A model generated the notes under the pieces. The model saw only the letters and a list, made by a program, of their open reading frames with translations, did not search any database and was not told where the DNA came from. Below are positions 42,158 through 53,023 of a stretch of 64,000 nucleotides of DNA, one piece after another. Each line of letters opens with the position of its first letter. Positions within the stretch are counted from its first letter, which is position 1. This stretch comes from Polyangiaceae bacterium (GTDB taxonomy: Bacteria; Myxococcota_A; Polyangia; Polyangiales; Polyangiaceae): contig JAHBVX010000002.1 in assembly GCA_019637295.1 (NCBI GenBank), positions 1-64,000 of the forward strand, read 5' to 3'. The translations under genes were made by a program, and so were the position numbers.

Positions 42158-43624
42158 ATGAAGTCGCTCAGCGCAGGGTTCGTCGTGCTCGTCGTCCTGT
42201 CCGGCTGCTCCTCCGCCGAGGACGCGGGCCCCGCCGCCAAGGGACGTCCGCCCGGGCCGGCCGCGGGCGTGGTCGGGTTGCTCGACGGCGGCCAGGGCAT
42301 TCGCCTCGGGTCTGCCAACGAGCAGGCGCTGCCGAAGGGCTGGGTGCAAGAGGAGTACGCGCTCGAGGGCAGGGCCATCTCCTACACGTCCGAGGACAGC
42401 TTGCCAGCCGACGGCGTGCTCGAGCTCGCCAAGGCGCAGTCAGCGGACTATCGCACGCGCGTCGTCGTCCGGCGCCCCGGTGCCGCCGAGGACTTCAATG
42501 GCACCGTCGTCGTCGAGTGGCTCAACGTCAGCGGCGGCGTCGATGCAAACCCCGACTACAGCTACCTGGCCGACGAGCTGCATCGCGGCGGCTACGCCTG
42601 GGTCGGCGTGTCGGCGCAGTACATCGGCATCGAGGGCGGGCCCGTGCTCGTCTCGACGCCGCTCAGCGAGGAGTCCGGCGCCGGCGTCGGGCTGCGCGCG
42701 CTCGATCCGGAGCGCTATGGCGAGCTGCACCATCCAGGCGACGCGTTCGCGTACGACATCTACACCCAGATCGCCCGCACGCTGCGCGCGGCTGGCGACA
42801 GTGGAGTGCTCGGCGGCCTCGTGCCCAGCCGGCTCCTCGCCGTCGGCGAGTCGCAGTCGGCCTTCATGCTCACCACCTACGTCAATGGTGTGCAGCCCCT
42901 GGCGCGGCAATTCGACGGCTTCTTGATCCATAGCCGCGGGCGAAGCGGAGCCCCCCTGGGCGAGGCGGGCAGCGGCATCAATCTCGTGAGCAGCATCACG
43001 GGCTCGTCCATGCGCATCCGCGCGGATCTGGACGTACCGGTCATGGTGCTCCAGAGCGAGACGGACATGCTCTTCATGCTCGACTATTTCTCGTCGCGTC
43101 AGCCAGACACCGGGCTCTTCCGCAGCTGGGAGATGGCGGGCACCGCGCACGCCGACGCGTATCTTCTCGGCGACATCAGCGCGCTGTTCGAGTGTGGCGC
43201 GCCCATCAACGCGGGACCCCAGCATTTCATCGCCAAGGCCGCGCTGGGTCACCTCGACGCTTGGGTGCGCGGGGAGGGGTCACCTCCAAAGAGCGAGTTG
43301 CTCGCCATCGACGGCAGCGGCTCGGCGCCGAAGTTCGTGCGCGATGCGGACGGTATCGTGCTCGGCGGGATCCGCACGCCGCTGGTGGACGTGCCCGTCG
43401 ACGTCCTGTCCGGTGAGCCCGCGGGCGGTTCCATCGCGTGCACGCTGTTCGGCTCCACGACGCCGCTCTCCGCCGCGCGGCTCGCCGAGCTGTACGCGTC
43501 GCCTCAGGCGTACCTCGACGCCTACGCAGAGTCCGCGGCCAACGCGATCGCGGCTGGCTTCGTGCTCGAAGGAGAGAAAGCCGCCTTGCTCGCCGCGGCG
43601 GCTCCAGCGCGCGTCGCGCCGTGA
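42158..43624 (+). CDS. Alpha/beta-hydrolase-domain lipoprotein
   Basis: This 488-residue protein is a predicted lipoprotein (FVVLVVLSGCSSAE). The catalytic domain shows VVVRRPGAAEDFNGTVVVEW, GYAWVGVSAQYIGIEGGP, the nucleophile motif LLAVGESQSAFMLTTYV, VMVLQSETDMLF and WEMAGTAHADAYL. These belong to the large 'alpha/beta hydrolase domain' family that includes uncharacterised secreted esterases. ATG 42158 is preferred over 42137 because it begins the signal peptide. The gene follows the deacylase gene by 53 bases and may be in the same unit. The substrate is unknown. Confidence 0.85.
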   Translation: MKSLSAGFVVLVVLSGCSSAEDAGPAAKGRPPGPAAGVVGLLDGGQGIRLGSANEQALPKGWVQEEYALEGRAISYTSEDSLPADGVLELAKAQSADYRTRVVVRRPGAAEDFNGTVVVEWLNVSGGVDANPDYSYLADELHRGGYAWVGVSAQYIGIEGGPVLVSTPLSEESGAGVGLRALDPERYGELHHPGDAFAYDIYTQIARTLRAAGDSGVLGGLVPSRLLAVGESQSAFMLTTYVNGVQPLARQFDGFLIHSRGRSGAPLGEAGSGINLVSSITGSSMRIRADLDVPVMVLQSETDMLFMLDYFSSRQPDTGLFRSWEMAGTAHADAYLLGDISALFECGAPINAGPQHFIAKAALGHLDAWVRGEGSPPKSELLAIDGSGSAPKFVRDADGIVLGGIRTPLVDVPVDVLSGEPAGGSIACTLFGSTTPLSAARLAELYASPQAYLDAYAESAANAIAAGFVLEGEKAALLAAAAPARVAP

Positions 43625-43664
43625 GCGGCACGAGCACCGAAGCCACCCGTCGTGCCCGCGCCGG

Positions 43665-43680
43665 GCCGACAGGAGTCGGC
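43665..43680. other. Short hairpin in intergenic region
   Basis: GCCGAC-agga-GTCGGC forms a perfect six-base stem with a four-base loop, 41 bases after the hydrolase stop. No T-run follows, so it is only a weak terminator candidate. Nothing else is visible in the 178-base gap. Confidence 0.3.
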
Positions 43681-43802
43681 AGGGGTGTCGGGGCCGGGTC
43701 GGGGTGGCGGCCGAGGGGTGAGGGTCGAGCTGGCTACCGAGCAACGGTGGGGACCCGGGGCCACGCCTTCAATCACGCGCCGGGTCGTGTCAGACTGACG
43801 CG

Positions 43803-44768
43803 ATGATGAGGGCAGTCGCCGGGGTACCCCTGCTGTTGGCCGTGGCCTGCGGAGGCGACGACGCGGCTCCCAGCGGCGGCGCGGGCGGCGCGGGTGGCAC
43901 GGGTGGCGCGGGCGCGAGCGCGGGGAGCGGCGGTGGCGGAGCTGCGGGAGGCTGTGGCACGTCTGCGCCGGCCACGGGCAAGCGCAGCCTGACCGTCGGC
44001 GGCGTCGAGCGCGTCTTTCACCTCCACCTACCCTCGAGCTACGACTCGTCGCAGGCGTGGCCCCTGGTGTTCAACTTTCACGGACGCACGCCGAGCTTCT
44101 TGGGTGAGGGAGCGCTGCTGCAGAACCAAGTCAGCAAGTTGAGTCAGAAGGGGGAGAGCTCGGGCTTCATCGTGGTCAATCCGCAGGGGCTCACGAACGC
44201 GAACGCCGAGCAGACGTGGAATGGTGGCACGTGCTGCTCGGACGATGACACGCGGGACGACGTCGGGTTCGTCGACGCGCTGCTCGCCGCCCTGGAAGCC
44301 GAGCTGTGCATCGACGCGAAGCGAGTGTACGCCACGGGGCTGTCCAACGGCGGCTACATGGCGCATCGGCTCGCGTGCGAGCGCGCCGCCCAGTTCGCGG
44401 CGATCGCGCCCGTGGCCGCGAGCAATCGCCTGCCGAGCTGCAGCCCCTCGCGCCCAGTCCCGGTGCTCGCGTTCAACGGCACGGAGGACACGCTGGTCAG
44501 CTACGCCTCCGCCCTGCAGTCCCACGAGGAGTGGGGGGCTCGCAACGGCTGCGCCGCGACCTCGACGGAGACGTTCCAGAACGGCGACAGCCGCTGCGAG
44601 GGCTTCGACGGTTGCGACGGCGGGAGCAGCGTCGTGCAGTGCACCGTACAGGGCGGCGGGCACACCTGGCCGGGCGGCACCTCGCTGCTGCCGCTGGGCA
44701 AGACCACCCAGGATCTGGTGGCCAGCGACATGCTGTGGGACTTCTTCACGGCTCACCCGCTGCCCTGA
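43803..44768 (+). CDS. Secreted PHB-depolymerase/feruloyl-esterase-family lipoprotein
   Basis: This 321-residue protein has a lipoprotein signal (AGVPLLLAVACGGDD), then a Gly/Ala/Ser linker typical of myxobacterial surface lipoproteins. A catalytic domain follows: WPLVFNFHGRTPSF, GGTCCSDDDTRDDVGFVDAL, RVYATGLSNGGYMAHRLACE (nucleophile Ser in GLSNG), PVLAFNGTEDTLVSYA (catalytic Asp region) and GGGHTWPGGTS (His). This is the LpqC/poly-hydroxybutyrate depolymerase-like esterase family, which also includes feruloyl and acetylxylan esterases. It most likely acts on polymers outside the cell. Confidence 0.9.
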   Translation: MMRAVAGVPLLLAVACGGDDAAPSGGAGGAGGTGGAGASAGSGGGGAAGGCGTSAPATGKRSLTVGGVERVFHLHLPSSYDSSQAWPLVFNFHGRTPSFLGEGALLQNQVSKLSQKGESSGFIVVNPQGLTNANAEQTWNGGTCCSDDDTRDDVGFVDALLAALEAELCIDAKRVYATGLSNGGYMAHRLACERAAQFAAIAPVAASNRLPSCSPSRPVPVLAFNGTEDTLVSYASALQSHEEWGARNGCAATSTETFQNGDSRCEGFDGCDGGSSVVQCTVQGGGHTWPGGTSLLPLGKTTQDLVASDMLWDFFTAHPLP

Positions 44769-44778
44769 GCCGACGCGT

Positions 44779-46422
<1,644 letters not shown>

Positions 46423-46446
46423 GGTACCAGGGTCCGCGCGGCAGCG

Positions 46447-48015
46447 TCAGTCTTCGCGTCGCACGAAGGCCAGTGCTTGCCGCGCGGTGCGCACCACGTG
46501 CCGGCGCTTCATGGGCGCGGACAGGAAGCGCTCGAGCGCCGCGACGTGCGCGGCGTCCGCGAAGCCGGCCTGCAGCTCTCGGCGCACGGCCACGAAGGTC
46601 TTGAGTCGATGCACGGACACGATGGGCTCGGCGAGCCCATGATCGAGTATCGACGGCAGCAGGTGAGCCAGGTCTAGGGACGCTTCCGCGAGGGGCTCCG
46701 CGTCCGGCGGCGGCCCCGGCGCGTACCTGCGGTTCCGCCCCGTGAAACACGCGAGCTGCAGCAGCGCCGCGGGCCACAGCTCGGGCTGGCGCGTGGCGAA
46801 GCTCCGCGCCGCATGACCGAAGGTGAGCGCGTGCGTGAAGTCGAGCCAGCCGACGTTGTCGCTGACCGGACGGTCGACGCGGGTGGCCCAGGTCGTATCG
46901 AAGCACGACAGCCGCGCGGCCGCCGTGTCGAGCAGCACGCGATACAGCGCGAGCGGAGCCGCTGCGGAGCTGTCCACGACGCGAGCGAGGGTGTCGGCGG
47001 TGCCCAGCTCGAGCAGCTCGGTCACGGTCGGCAGCGGCGCGGTCCCGCTGCCGAAGCGCTCGAGCGCGGGGCGATACTCGCGAAACTCGGGGATCAGGTC
47101 GTCTCGCTGCGCGTAGACCAGCGAGCGCACGAGCGAGCCGAGCAGCGGCCAGCGCGCGTCCCCGCCGAGCCGGCGGATGCCCTCTAGGGCCTTCTGCAGA
47201 TAGATGAGCGAGTGACCGAAATCGGCGTAGTGGGAGAGCGCACTCCGCGCCAATAGCGGGGCGAGCTCGTCGTCGCTCACTCCAGCGGCGAGGGCGGCGC
47301 GCACAGCGCCCTCCGCTCGCGCCTGGTCCTCGGCCTCGATGGCCTCGGCGAGCAGGGCCGGGTCGAACTGGGGGGCTGCGGGCGCGAAGGGTCGAGCGGG
47401 CTGGCGCAGCGTGTCGCGCGCGATGTGTGCCAGTGGCTCGACGAAGCAGGCCAGACGCTCCGCCTCGTCGGGCAGCTCGTCCGCGAGGGCGAGCCAGTCG
47501 GGTAGACCCGCCAGCGCGTGACTGAAGCCGAACTCCAGGTGCTCCGCACGCCGAGCCACGACGTCGAGCAGGACCCGCTCGGGCGTGACGCCGAGACCGA
47601 GCAGGCGCGCCACCTCCCGCGCGATGCGATCGGTGCTGTCGTCCGTCACCGCCTCGTGCAGGCGCGCCATGCGCTCGGCGACGGCGAGCTCGGGCGGCGG
47701 ATCGCTGACGTCTACCCACACACGCCCAGCCCTGATCTCGACCGGGTAGGTACGCAGCGCGTCGCCACCGTACAGGTTTCTGCCAGTCTCGAGCTCGAAC
47801 TTCCAGTTGTGCCAGTTGCAGGTGAGCACGCAGCGGTCGTCGAGCGTCCCCTCCGCGAGCGGGTAGCCTTCGTGAGGGCAGCGGTTGTTGCAGGCCAGTA
47901 CGCCCCGCTCGGTCGCGAAGACCGCGAGCTGCTTGCTCCCCACCCGCACGACGGCGCGGCCCTTCGCGACCAGCTCTTGCTCGCCGATCACGTCGAGAGC
48001 GCGCCGCGTCGTCAT
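46447..48015 (-). CDS. Rieske [2Fe-2S] protein with large unknown helical domain
   Basis: The 522-residue protein begins with a Rieske domain at about 10-105: VFATERGVLACNNRCPHEGY and DDRCVLTCNWHNWKFEL provide the Cys-x-His and Cys-x2-His ligands. The remaining roughly 400 residues are helical and rich in His-containing helices (EFGFSHALAGLPDWLALADE, ALSHYADFGHSLIYLQKAL, WLDFTHALTFGHAARSFATR). I do not recognise this part with confidence; a metal-dependent oxidase such as the questin-oxidase-like group is possible. The ATG overlaps the stop of the upstream beta-glucosidase gene by four bases. The protein has no signal peptide, whereas the glucosidase does. Confidence 0.82.
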   Translation of the reverse strand: MTTRRALDVIGEQELVAKGRAVVRVGSKQLAVFATERGVLACNNRCPHEGYPLAEGTLDDRCVLTCNWHNWKFELETGRNLYGGDALRTYPVEIRAGRVWVDVSDPPPELAVAERMARLHEAVTDDSTDRIAREVARLLGLGVTPERVLLDVVARRAEHLEFGFSHALAGLPDWLALADELPDEAERLACFVEPLAHIARDTLRQPARPFAPAAPQFDPALLAEAIEAEDQARAEGAVRAALAAGVSDDELAPLLARSALSHYADFGHSLIYLQKALEGIRRLGGDARWPLLGSLVRSLVYAQRDDLIPEFREYRPALERFGSGTAPLPTVTELLELGTADTLARVVDSSAAAPLALYRVLLDTAAARLSCFDTTWATRVDRPVSDNVGWLDFTHALTFGHAARSFATRQPELWPAALLQLACFTGRNRRYAPGPPPDAEPLAEASLDLAHLLPSILDHGLAEPIVSVHRLKTFVAVRRELQAGFADAAHVAALERFLSAPMKRRHVVRTARQALAFVRRED

Positions 48016-49640
48016 CCCCCGCTGCACATTTCCCCGGACGTCCCGGGTTCGGGGGTCATGGGGCCGGTGCCGCCGTACTGCGTGGCGAGCGAGCGCGAGA
48101 TCCGACGTGCCCCGGCGACCTGCCCGTAGACCGTGGCCCCCGTCGTCGCGGTGCGTTCGTAGCTGTCGTAGTCCACGTGATAGAGGCCGAAGCGTGGAGC
48201 GAACCCCTCCGCCCACTCGAAGTTGTCCATCAAGCTCCAGTGGTAGTAGCCGCGCACGTCCACCCCGGCCTTGCGCGCGCGGTCGATCTGCTCGAGCGCT
48301 CGCACGGCGTTCTCCGCGCGCCGGGCGCCGACCTCGGTGGCGATGCCACCTTCGCTCACGACCAGCGGCAAACCGGGGTAGCGATCGCCGTAGGACTTCA
48401 GCAGGTTGTACAGGCCCGGCGGATAATGCTCGTAGGCCATGCTCGGCACGCAGTAGCTCGGGTGGATGGGCGCGACGCAGGAGCCCATGTCGAAGCTCGA
48501 GAAGCACGGCGTGACGTTGAGCACGGGGACCAGACCGTTGACGCTCGTGACGCCGGCGCGAAAGTAGTACTGCACGCCGAGCCAGTCGAGCGTGCCCTTC
48601 CAATCCGGTTGCTCCTCTTCCAGCGTACCGTCGAGGTTGGCGTCGAACTTGCCCTCTCGCACCGCGTCCGCGAACAAGAAGTGAAAGACGTACACCAGGC
48701 GATCCCGCGCGGCGATGTCGTCCGGGTGATCGCTCGGCTCGTTCCCTCGTGACGGCACCCACTCACCGCCGGATAGCGACAGCCCCACCGAGGCCGCGAC
48801 GCCGTCGCCATCGGCGTCGGTGGTGTCTGTGGCCTTGATGGCCTTGTACATCGCGGCGTGCGCCGAGATGTAGTCGCGAACCACCGGCACGAAGTCGTCG
48901 AGCAAGCTGAAGATCGTGTTCTTGCCAGGCGGGAAGTAGCCGATGCCGTAGGCCGCGAGCAGGTAGTTGACGGGTTCGTTCACCGTGCCCCATTCGTCGA
49001 CCCGATCCCCGAAGCGCTCGGCCAGCAGCGTCGCGTGCTCGGCCAACTCGGCCACCACCAGCGGTCCCCCTTCGGGGTGACCGAAGCCACACAGGTTGTC
49101 GTCCGTGGGGCCGCTCGCGCACGCCAAATCCCGCGGATCGTCGACCCACACCGGGTTCGAGAAGTGGTGAAGCGTGATGACGGGTCGAATGCCCTTGGCC
49201 AGCAGGGCGTCGATGAAGTCCGAGTAGTGCGCCAGCGCGGTCTCGTCGATCTGGTCGCGCTTCGGCTCGATCCGCGCCCACTCGATGCTGAACCGGTACG
49301 AGTCGAGGTTCATCGCCTCGATCAGGGCGATGTCGTCGAGGGCCTTGGAGTAGCCTCGGGACGCCTGGCCCACGAAGCCGTGGCCTTGCCCGAGCCCACC
49401 TTCGCTCTTGGGCTGCGTGAAGAGGTACCAGTCCGTCGCCTCGTTCTGATCTTCGATCTGCGTCGCGGCGCTGGCCGCACCGAAGCGGAAACTCTGTGCG
49501 CCGGACGGCTCGGACAGCGAGCCCATTTCGGGGAAGGTGACCTCCGGGCCAGGCTCGGGCTCGTCGTCCGACCCCGAGCACCCGACGAGCAGCGGCAGCA
49601 ACGCGAGCGAACGTACGAACAGTGAGGCGCGAGTCGGCAT
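48012..49640 (-). CDS. Exported GH1 beta-glucosidase lipoprotein
   Basis: This 542-residue protein has a lipoprotein signal (SLALLPLLVGCSGSD). A glycoside hydrolase family 1 barrel follows: FRFGAASAATQIEDQNEATD, SYRFSIEWARIEP, VDEWGTVNEPVNYLLAAYG (acid/base Glu in the NEP motif), LDWLGVQYYFRAG, LPLVVSEGGIAT (nucleophile Glu in the place of the ITENG motif) and YYHWSLMDNFEWAEGFAPRFG. GH1 enzymes release beta-linked glucose or similar sugars. The start at 49640 is clear from the signal peptide; the same frame is open far upstream, to 51752, but that part is antisense to other genes. It overlaps the Rieske gene by four bases. Confidence 0.94.
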   Translation of the reverse strand: MPTRASLFVRSLALLPLLVGCSGSDDEPEPGPEVTFPEMGSLSEPSGAQSFRFGAASAATQIEDQNEATDWYLFTQPKSEGGLGQGHGFVGQASRGYSKALDDIALIEAMNLDSYRFSIEWARIEPKRDQIDETALAHYSDFIDALLAKGIRPVITLHHFSNPVWVDDPRDLACASGPTDDNLCGFGHPEGGPLVVAELAEHATLLAERFGDRVDEWGTVNEPVNYLLAAYGIGYFPPGKNTIFSLLDDFVPVVRDYISAHAAMYKAIKATDTTDADGDGVAASVGLSLSGGEWVPSRGNEPSDHPDDIAARDRLVYVFHFLFADAVREGKFDANLDGTLEEEQPDWKGTLDWLGVQYYFRAGVTSVNGLVPVLNVTPCFSSFDMGSCVAPIHPSYCVPSMAYEHYPPGLYNLLKSYGDRYPGLPLVVSEGGIATEVGARRAENAVRALEQIDRARKAGVDVRGYYHWSLMDNFEWAEGFAPRFGLYHVDYDSYERTATTGATVYGQVAGARRISRSLATQYGGTGPMTPEPGTSGEMCSGG

Positions 49641-49651
49641 GCTCTCTTCTA

Positions 49652-50254
49652 TCACGATTCGCTCCCGCCTTCTCGTGGTCGTGACGGCGCGACGACGCGG
49701 CGCTGCAGGTGCGTGACCAGCTCCGCGACGCCGTAGCACTCGCTGTAGCCCGTGACCTCGAAGCCGAGCGCGAGCCAGAACGGACGAGCATCCGGGTAGC
49801 GAGAGCGTGCGGTCAGTCGCAGCCACTCCACACCGACGGCAGCCGCGGCCCGTGCGAGGTGAGTGACGAGGTGACGGGCCGCGCCGCGGCCGCGCGCCTC
49901 GGGGACGACCACCAGCCGAGAGAGGTGCAAGCTGCTGGCGGGTTCGACCGCGCGCGCGGCCGAGGGGTCGTCCGACGCGGACGCGAGCCACGCGCGCGCC
50001 GGCCGCGCGAGGTCCCGGGGCTCGAGCCGAAATCGCACGCAGCCCACGGGCTCCTGGCCCAGGAGCAGCAGCGCGCCGAGGTCGTGGTCGAGGCTGCGGC
50101 GCACGACCTGGACCGTCTCGCCGAGCGCGCTCGACGGAAGCGGGGTCCGCCGGGACTCGGCAAAGCCTCGCTGCACGAGCGCGACGAACACCTCGGCGTC
50201 CTCGACCGACGCGAGCCGCACGCGCCACTCGCCGGCGCTCGGACCCGAAAACAT
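49652..50254 (-). CDS. GNAT-family acetyltransferase
   Basis: This 200-residue protein has the GNAT fold: VRLASVEDAEVFVALVQRGF at the start, VGCVRFRLEP, then SLHLSRLVVVPEARGRGAA with the acetyl-CoA binding R/Q-x-x-G-x-G/A loop, HLVTHLARAAAAVGVEWLRL and PFWLALGFEVTGY. The substrate is unknown. It ends 11 bases before the beta-glucosidase start and may be the first gene of that unit. It is divergent from the pseudokinase gene. Confidence 0.87.
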   Translation of the reverse strand: MFSGPSAGEWRVRLASVEDAEVFVALVQRGFAESRRTPLPSSALGETVQVVRRSLDHDLGALLLLGQEPVGCVRFRLEPRDLARPARAWLASASDDPSAARAVEPASSLHLSRLVVVPEARGRGAARHLVTHLARAAAAVGVEWLRLTARSRYPDARPFWLALGFEVTGYSECYGVAELVTHLQRRVVAPSRPREGGSES

Positions 50255-50360
50255 CGGGGTTTTCTAGCGAACATTCCGGCCCCGGGCCAGGCGCCGACTC
50301 GCTTTGACGTCCCGACCCGAAAGTGGGACGCTGCACGAGTAGAGGTATGGAGGCAGCGAT

Positions 50361-51932
50361 TTGACGGCGGTCGTCCCAGGCGTAGTCCTCGTCGATCGAT
50401 TTCGTCTGGACGCCCACGCCCCAGACATCGGGCCCGGCGTCATCGTGGGCGTGGACCAGGGGAGCTCGCTCCCCATCGTGGCCTTCGAGGTGCCCAAGGC
50501 TCAGGTGCACGTCATCCGTCCCGCGGTTGGCCTGGACCACGCGCACCTGGCGACCTTGCTCGGCGACGTGGTGCTCGAAGGCCATCACGTCTTGGTGGCC
50601 GCGCGGGTCACGGGCCCTACGGTGGCCGACGCGCTCGCCGCCTACGGTCCCCTCGCCGCTCCGCAGGCGGTCAAGTGCGGGCTGCGCCTGCTCGACGCGG
50701 TGCTGACGCTCCACGAGGCCGGCGCGTGTCACGGGCTCATCCATCCCCGTAGTGTCATCCTCCAGGCCGAAGGGCGAAGCAGCCCGGTGCTGGGTTGGGC
50801 GCCACTGGGTGAGGGCGAGTCGCTCGCGTTGCCCCCGGAGCACGATCCCGACGCGCAGCACTCGCCGGCAGACGATGGCTGGGCGCTCGGCGCGCTGCTC
50901 GTGCAGTTGCTCACCACGCGAGCGCCTCCGCTCGTGGGCGTGGTCTCTCCCGACGACTTGATCGGGCTCGGCGTCGAGGACGCAGAGCTCGCGGCGTGCC
51001 TGCAGCACGTGCTCCACGCGGACGCCGGCCAGCGGGGAGACCTGCAGGAGCTGAAGCGAGAGCTCGCGCGCTGGTTCGCCAAGCACGCCGGAGAGCGGAC
51101 CGAGGCGAGCGGCGCCTTCGTGATGCCACCCCCCCTGCCCCCGTCCGAAGCGCCCCCGGCAGTGAGTCTGGCGCCGACCGCGAGCGTCCACTCGGCCCAG
51201 GCCTCGCGCGCGCCAGGGCCGGCCCAGCCGCCGCGCTCGCGGCGCTTCGTGCCGGTGTTCGCGGCTCTCGCCGTGGGGGCGGGACTGCTCGCCGCCTGGG
51301 GCGTCTCGAGTCTGGTCAGCAAGCCCCGGGTGATCGAGATCGTCGACGCCGGAGGCGCGACGCAACCGACCGAGCCAGAGACCATCGAACCGGCGGCGGT
51401 GTCGCTCTCCGCCGTGCCCGTGACGGGTGAAGCCGAGCGGCCCGTCGGCACCGCGCAAGCCAGCTGCGTCGCCGATCTCCTGCCGAAGGATTCTTTCGTC
51501 AAGACGCCTCGACTGGACTGGCTGTGCAGCGAGCGTGACGTGCGTGAAGGCTCGGCCAAGCTTCGCGTCGCCGTCGTCGAGGGCGCCGGCGGTGCCCGCG
51601 TCACCGAGGCGATGCGGATCTTCAGCAAGCTGGGCTGGTACGAGATGGCGGCCTTCGCGCTCGTGCGCAGCGGCTGTTGCCCGAGCGATGCCGAGCCCAT
51701 CGTCGCGCCGGAGCCAGCGGACGGGTGCGACCCGCTGGTCGGAGCGCTGCAAGACCTCTCGAAGGCGGCGCTGTCAGGCCAGGAGACCGGCGCCTTGGTC
51801 GAGCGCGTCGGCGGCGTGTTCGCGTGCGAGTCTGGCAAGAACCGAGCCTCCCTCTTTCGACGAGCCACTGCCCCGCAGAATCACGAGCAGGCCGCGTTCC
51901 GAGAACTGCTCAAGAACCTGGCGACGCAGTAG
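50361..51932 (+). CDS. Membrane pseudokinase-like protein
   Basis: This 523-residue protein starts at TTG 50361 with a strong site (GGAGG, seven bases upstream). The first 250 residues have the outline of a Hanks-type kinase but lack the catalytic residues. The 'HRDLKPxN' loop is replaced by ACHGLIHPRSVILQ, there is no DFG, and the late ADDGWALGALLVQLLTTRAP matches the 'D.WSLG..L.ELLTG' helix. A Pro/Ala linker and one membrane segment follow near 300 (FVPVFAALAVGAGLLAAWGV). The extracytoplasmic tail carries Cys residues (ASCVADLL, LDWLCSERD, SGCCPSDAE). A role as a phospho-signal scaffold is inferred. Confidence 0.75.
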   Translation: MTAVVPGVVLVDRFRLDAHAPDIGPGVIVGVDQGSSLPIVAFEVPKAQVHVIRPAVGLDHAHLATLLGDVVLEGHHVLVAARVTGPTVADALAAYGPLAAPQAVKCGLRLLDAVLTLHEAGACHGLIHPRSVILQAEGRSSPVLGWAPLGEGESLALPPEHDPDAQHSPADDGWALGALLVQLLTTRAPPLVGVVSPDDLIGLGVEDAELAACLQHVLHADAGQRGDLQELKRELARWFAKHAGERTEASGAFVMPPPLPPSEAPPAVSLAPTASVHSAQASRAPGPAQPPRSRRFVPVFAALAVGAGLLAAWGVSSLVSKPRVIEIVDAGGATQPTEPETIEPAAVSLSAVPVTGEAERPVGTAQASCVADLLPKDSFVKTPRLDWLCSERDVREGSAKLRVAVVEGAGGARVTEAMRIFSKLGWYEMAAFALVRSGCCPSDAEPIVAPEPADGCDPLVGALQDLSKAALSGQETGALVERVGGVFACESGKNRASLFRRATAPQNHEQAAFRELLKNLATQ

Positions 51933-51947
51933 CGCGCGGCTGTCGTC

Positions 51948-52235
51948 ATGACGGTGCTGCTGTTCTCCCTGCAGCTGGTGCTCGGGATCCTGGTGCCCTG
52001 GTGGATCCTCCGCCGCGATCTCGACCGCCTGCGCCCCGAGCAGCTGGCCAGAGCCTGGAACGACGTGACGTTCTGGATGGCGATCGTGGTGTTCGGTCCG
52101 TTGGCGCTGCCCTTCCACTTCACCAAGACGCGGCGCTCGCTGCTCGGCCTGCTGCTGGGCCTCGGCTGGTTCGCCGCGGCGGTGCTGGCCATCTCGCTGC
52201 TCAGCCTCGCCCTCGGGTGGGTGCTCGGCGTCTAG
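51948..52235 (+). CDS. Small membrane protein
   Basis: This 95-residue protein has two or three hydrophobic helices (VLLFSLQLVLGILVPWWIL, FWMAIVVFGPLALPFHF and LGLGWFAAAVLAISLLSLAL) and a basic stretch between them. It starts 16 bases after the pseudokinase stop and is probably in the same unit. No family is recognised. Confidence 0.68.
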   Translation: MTVLLFSLQLVLGILVPWWILRRDLDRLRPEQLARAWNDVTFWMAIVVFGPLALPFHFTKTRRSLLGLLLGLGWFAAAVLAISLLSLALGWVLGV

Positions 52236-52413
52236 ACCGGCGACGCCGGCGCCTGCTGCGGCTTGCTCGGGAGAGCCGCGGGGCACAGCGAGTCCGGTGA
52301 AGTCCGAGGATTCTTCGAGGAAGATTGAAGATCCGCGCCCGCTCGGCCGTCCAAGCTCTCGGTCGCAGCTGTCCCTTGGGCGCTGTGGCCTCCAATCTCA
52401 CTGGGAGCTCGCC

Positions 52414-52920
52414 ATGCGCTTCGCGACCCTGTCAGCCCTGTTCGCCACCTGCTCGCTCTTGGGCGCTTCGAGCGGCGCCCGGACCGTCGATCCGCCGAGC
52501 TCGCTCGAGCCGAGCGCGGAGCGCGGTGAGGTCAGCCTGAGCCACAGCCACAAACGCGTGCGCGCGTGCGCGCCGGCCGCCGAGGGCAAGCCCTGCCAGC
52601 CGGAGCTGGAGGACGGCTCCGCCAGCGCGCGGGTCAGGTTCGTGCCGGTCAAGGCCAAGATCTACGGCGACGACAAGCGCGACACCGTCGACGTCAGCAT
52701 CGCGGCGAAGGGCGGGGCCCAGACCGTCACGCTCGCCGGTGGAACCTGGGACGCCGACTGGGTCGAGGCGGGGCGCAAGGCCCGCCTGCGCATCGCGGGT
52801 GGAGACAAGCACGCCGTCCGGCTGGAGACGCGCACCGGAGAGTGCCAGCGCCAGAGGTCGAAGTGCGTGCTGGCGACCGAGCCCGTCGTGCGCAGGCTGG
52901 ACGTTCGACCCTTGCCTTGA
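52414..52920 (+). CDS. Small exported protein of unknown function
   Basis: From ATG 52414, with GGGAG seven bases upstream, the protein is 168 residues. It has a signal peptide (FATLSALFATCSLLGASSGA) and a basic, beta-rich mature part with Cys residues (VRACAPAAEGKPCQPE, GECQRQRSKCVLATE). A longer frame from 52297 lacks sense upstream of the signal. No domain is recognised. Confidence 0.65.
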   Translation: MRFATLSALFATCSLLGASSGARTVDPPSSLEPSAERGEVSLSHSHKRVRACAPAAEGKPCQPELEDGSASARVRFVPVKAKIYGDDKRDTVDVSIAAKGGAQTVTLAGGTWDADWVEAGRKARLRIAGGDKHAVRLETRTGECQRQRSKCVLATEPVVRRLDVRPLP

Positions 52921-53023
52921 CGTCGCGGCGCGCCGTCGCCGCGTCGCACCGACAAAACCAATTCTGCGGCTGTTACTGGGCGCGGCTTGACGGCGGACGA
53001 GGAATGGGAAATGCACGTCCATC

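Noticed and set aside
49641-51752. Upstream extension of the beta-glucosidase frame by about 700 codons
   Set aside because: It runs antisense to the pseudokinase gene and over the GNAT gene, and the clear lipoprotein signal peptide at 49640 marks the true start.
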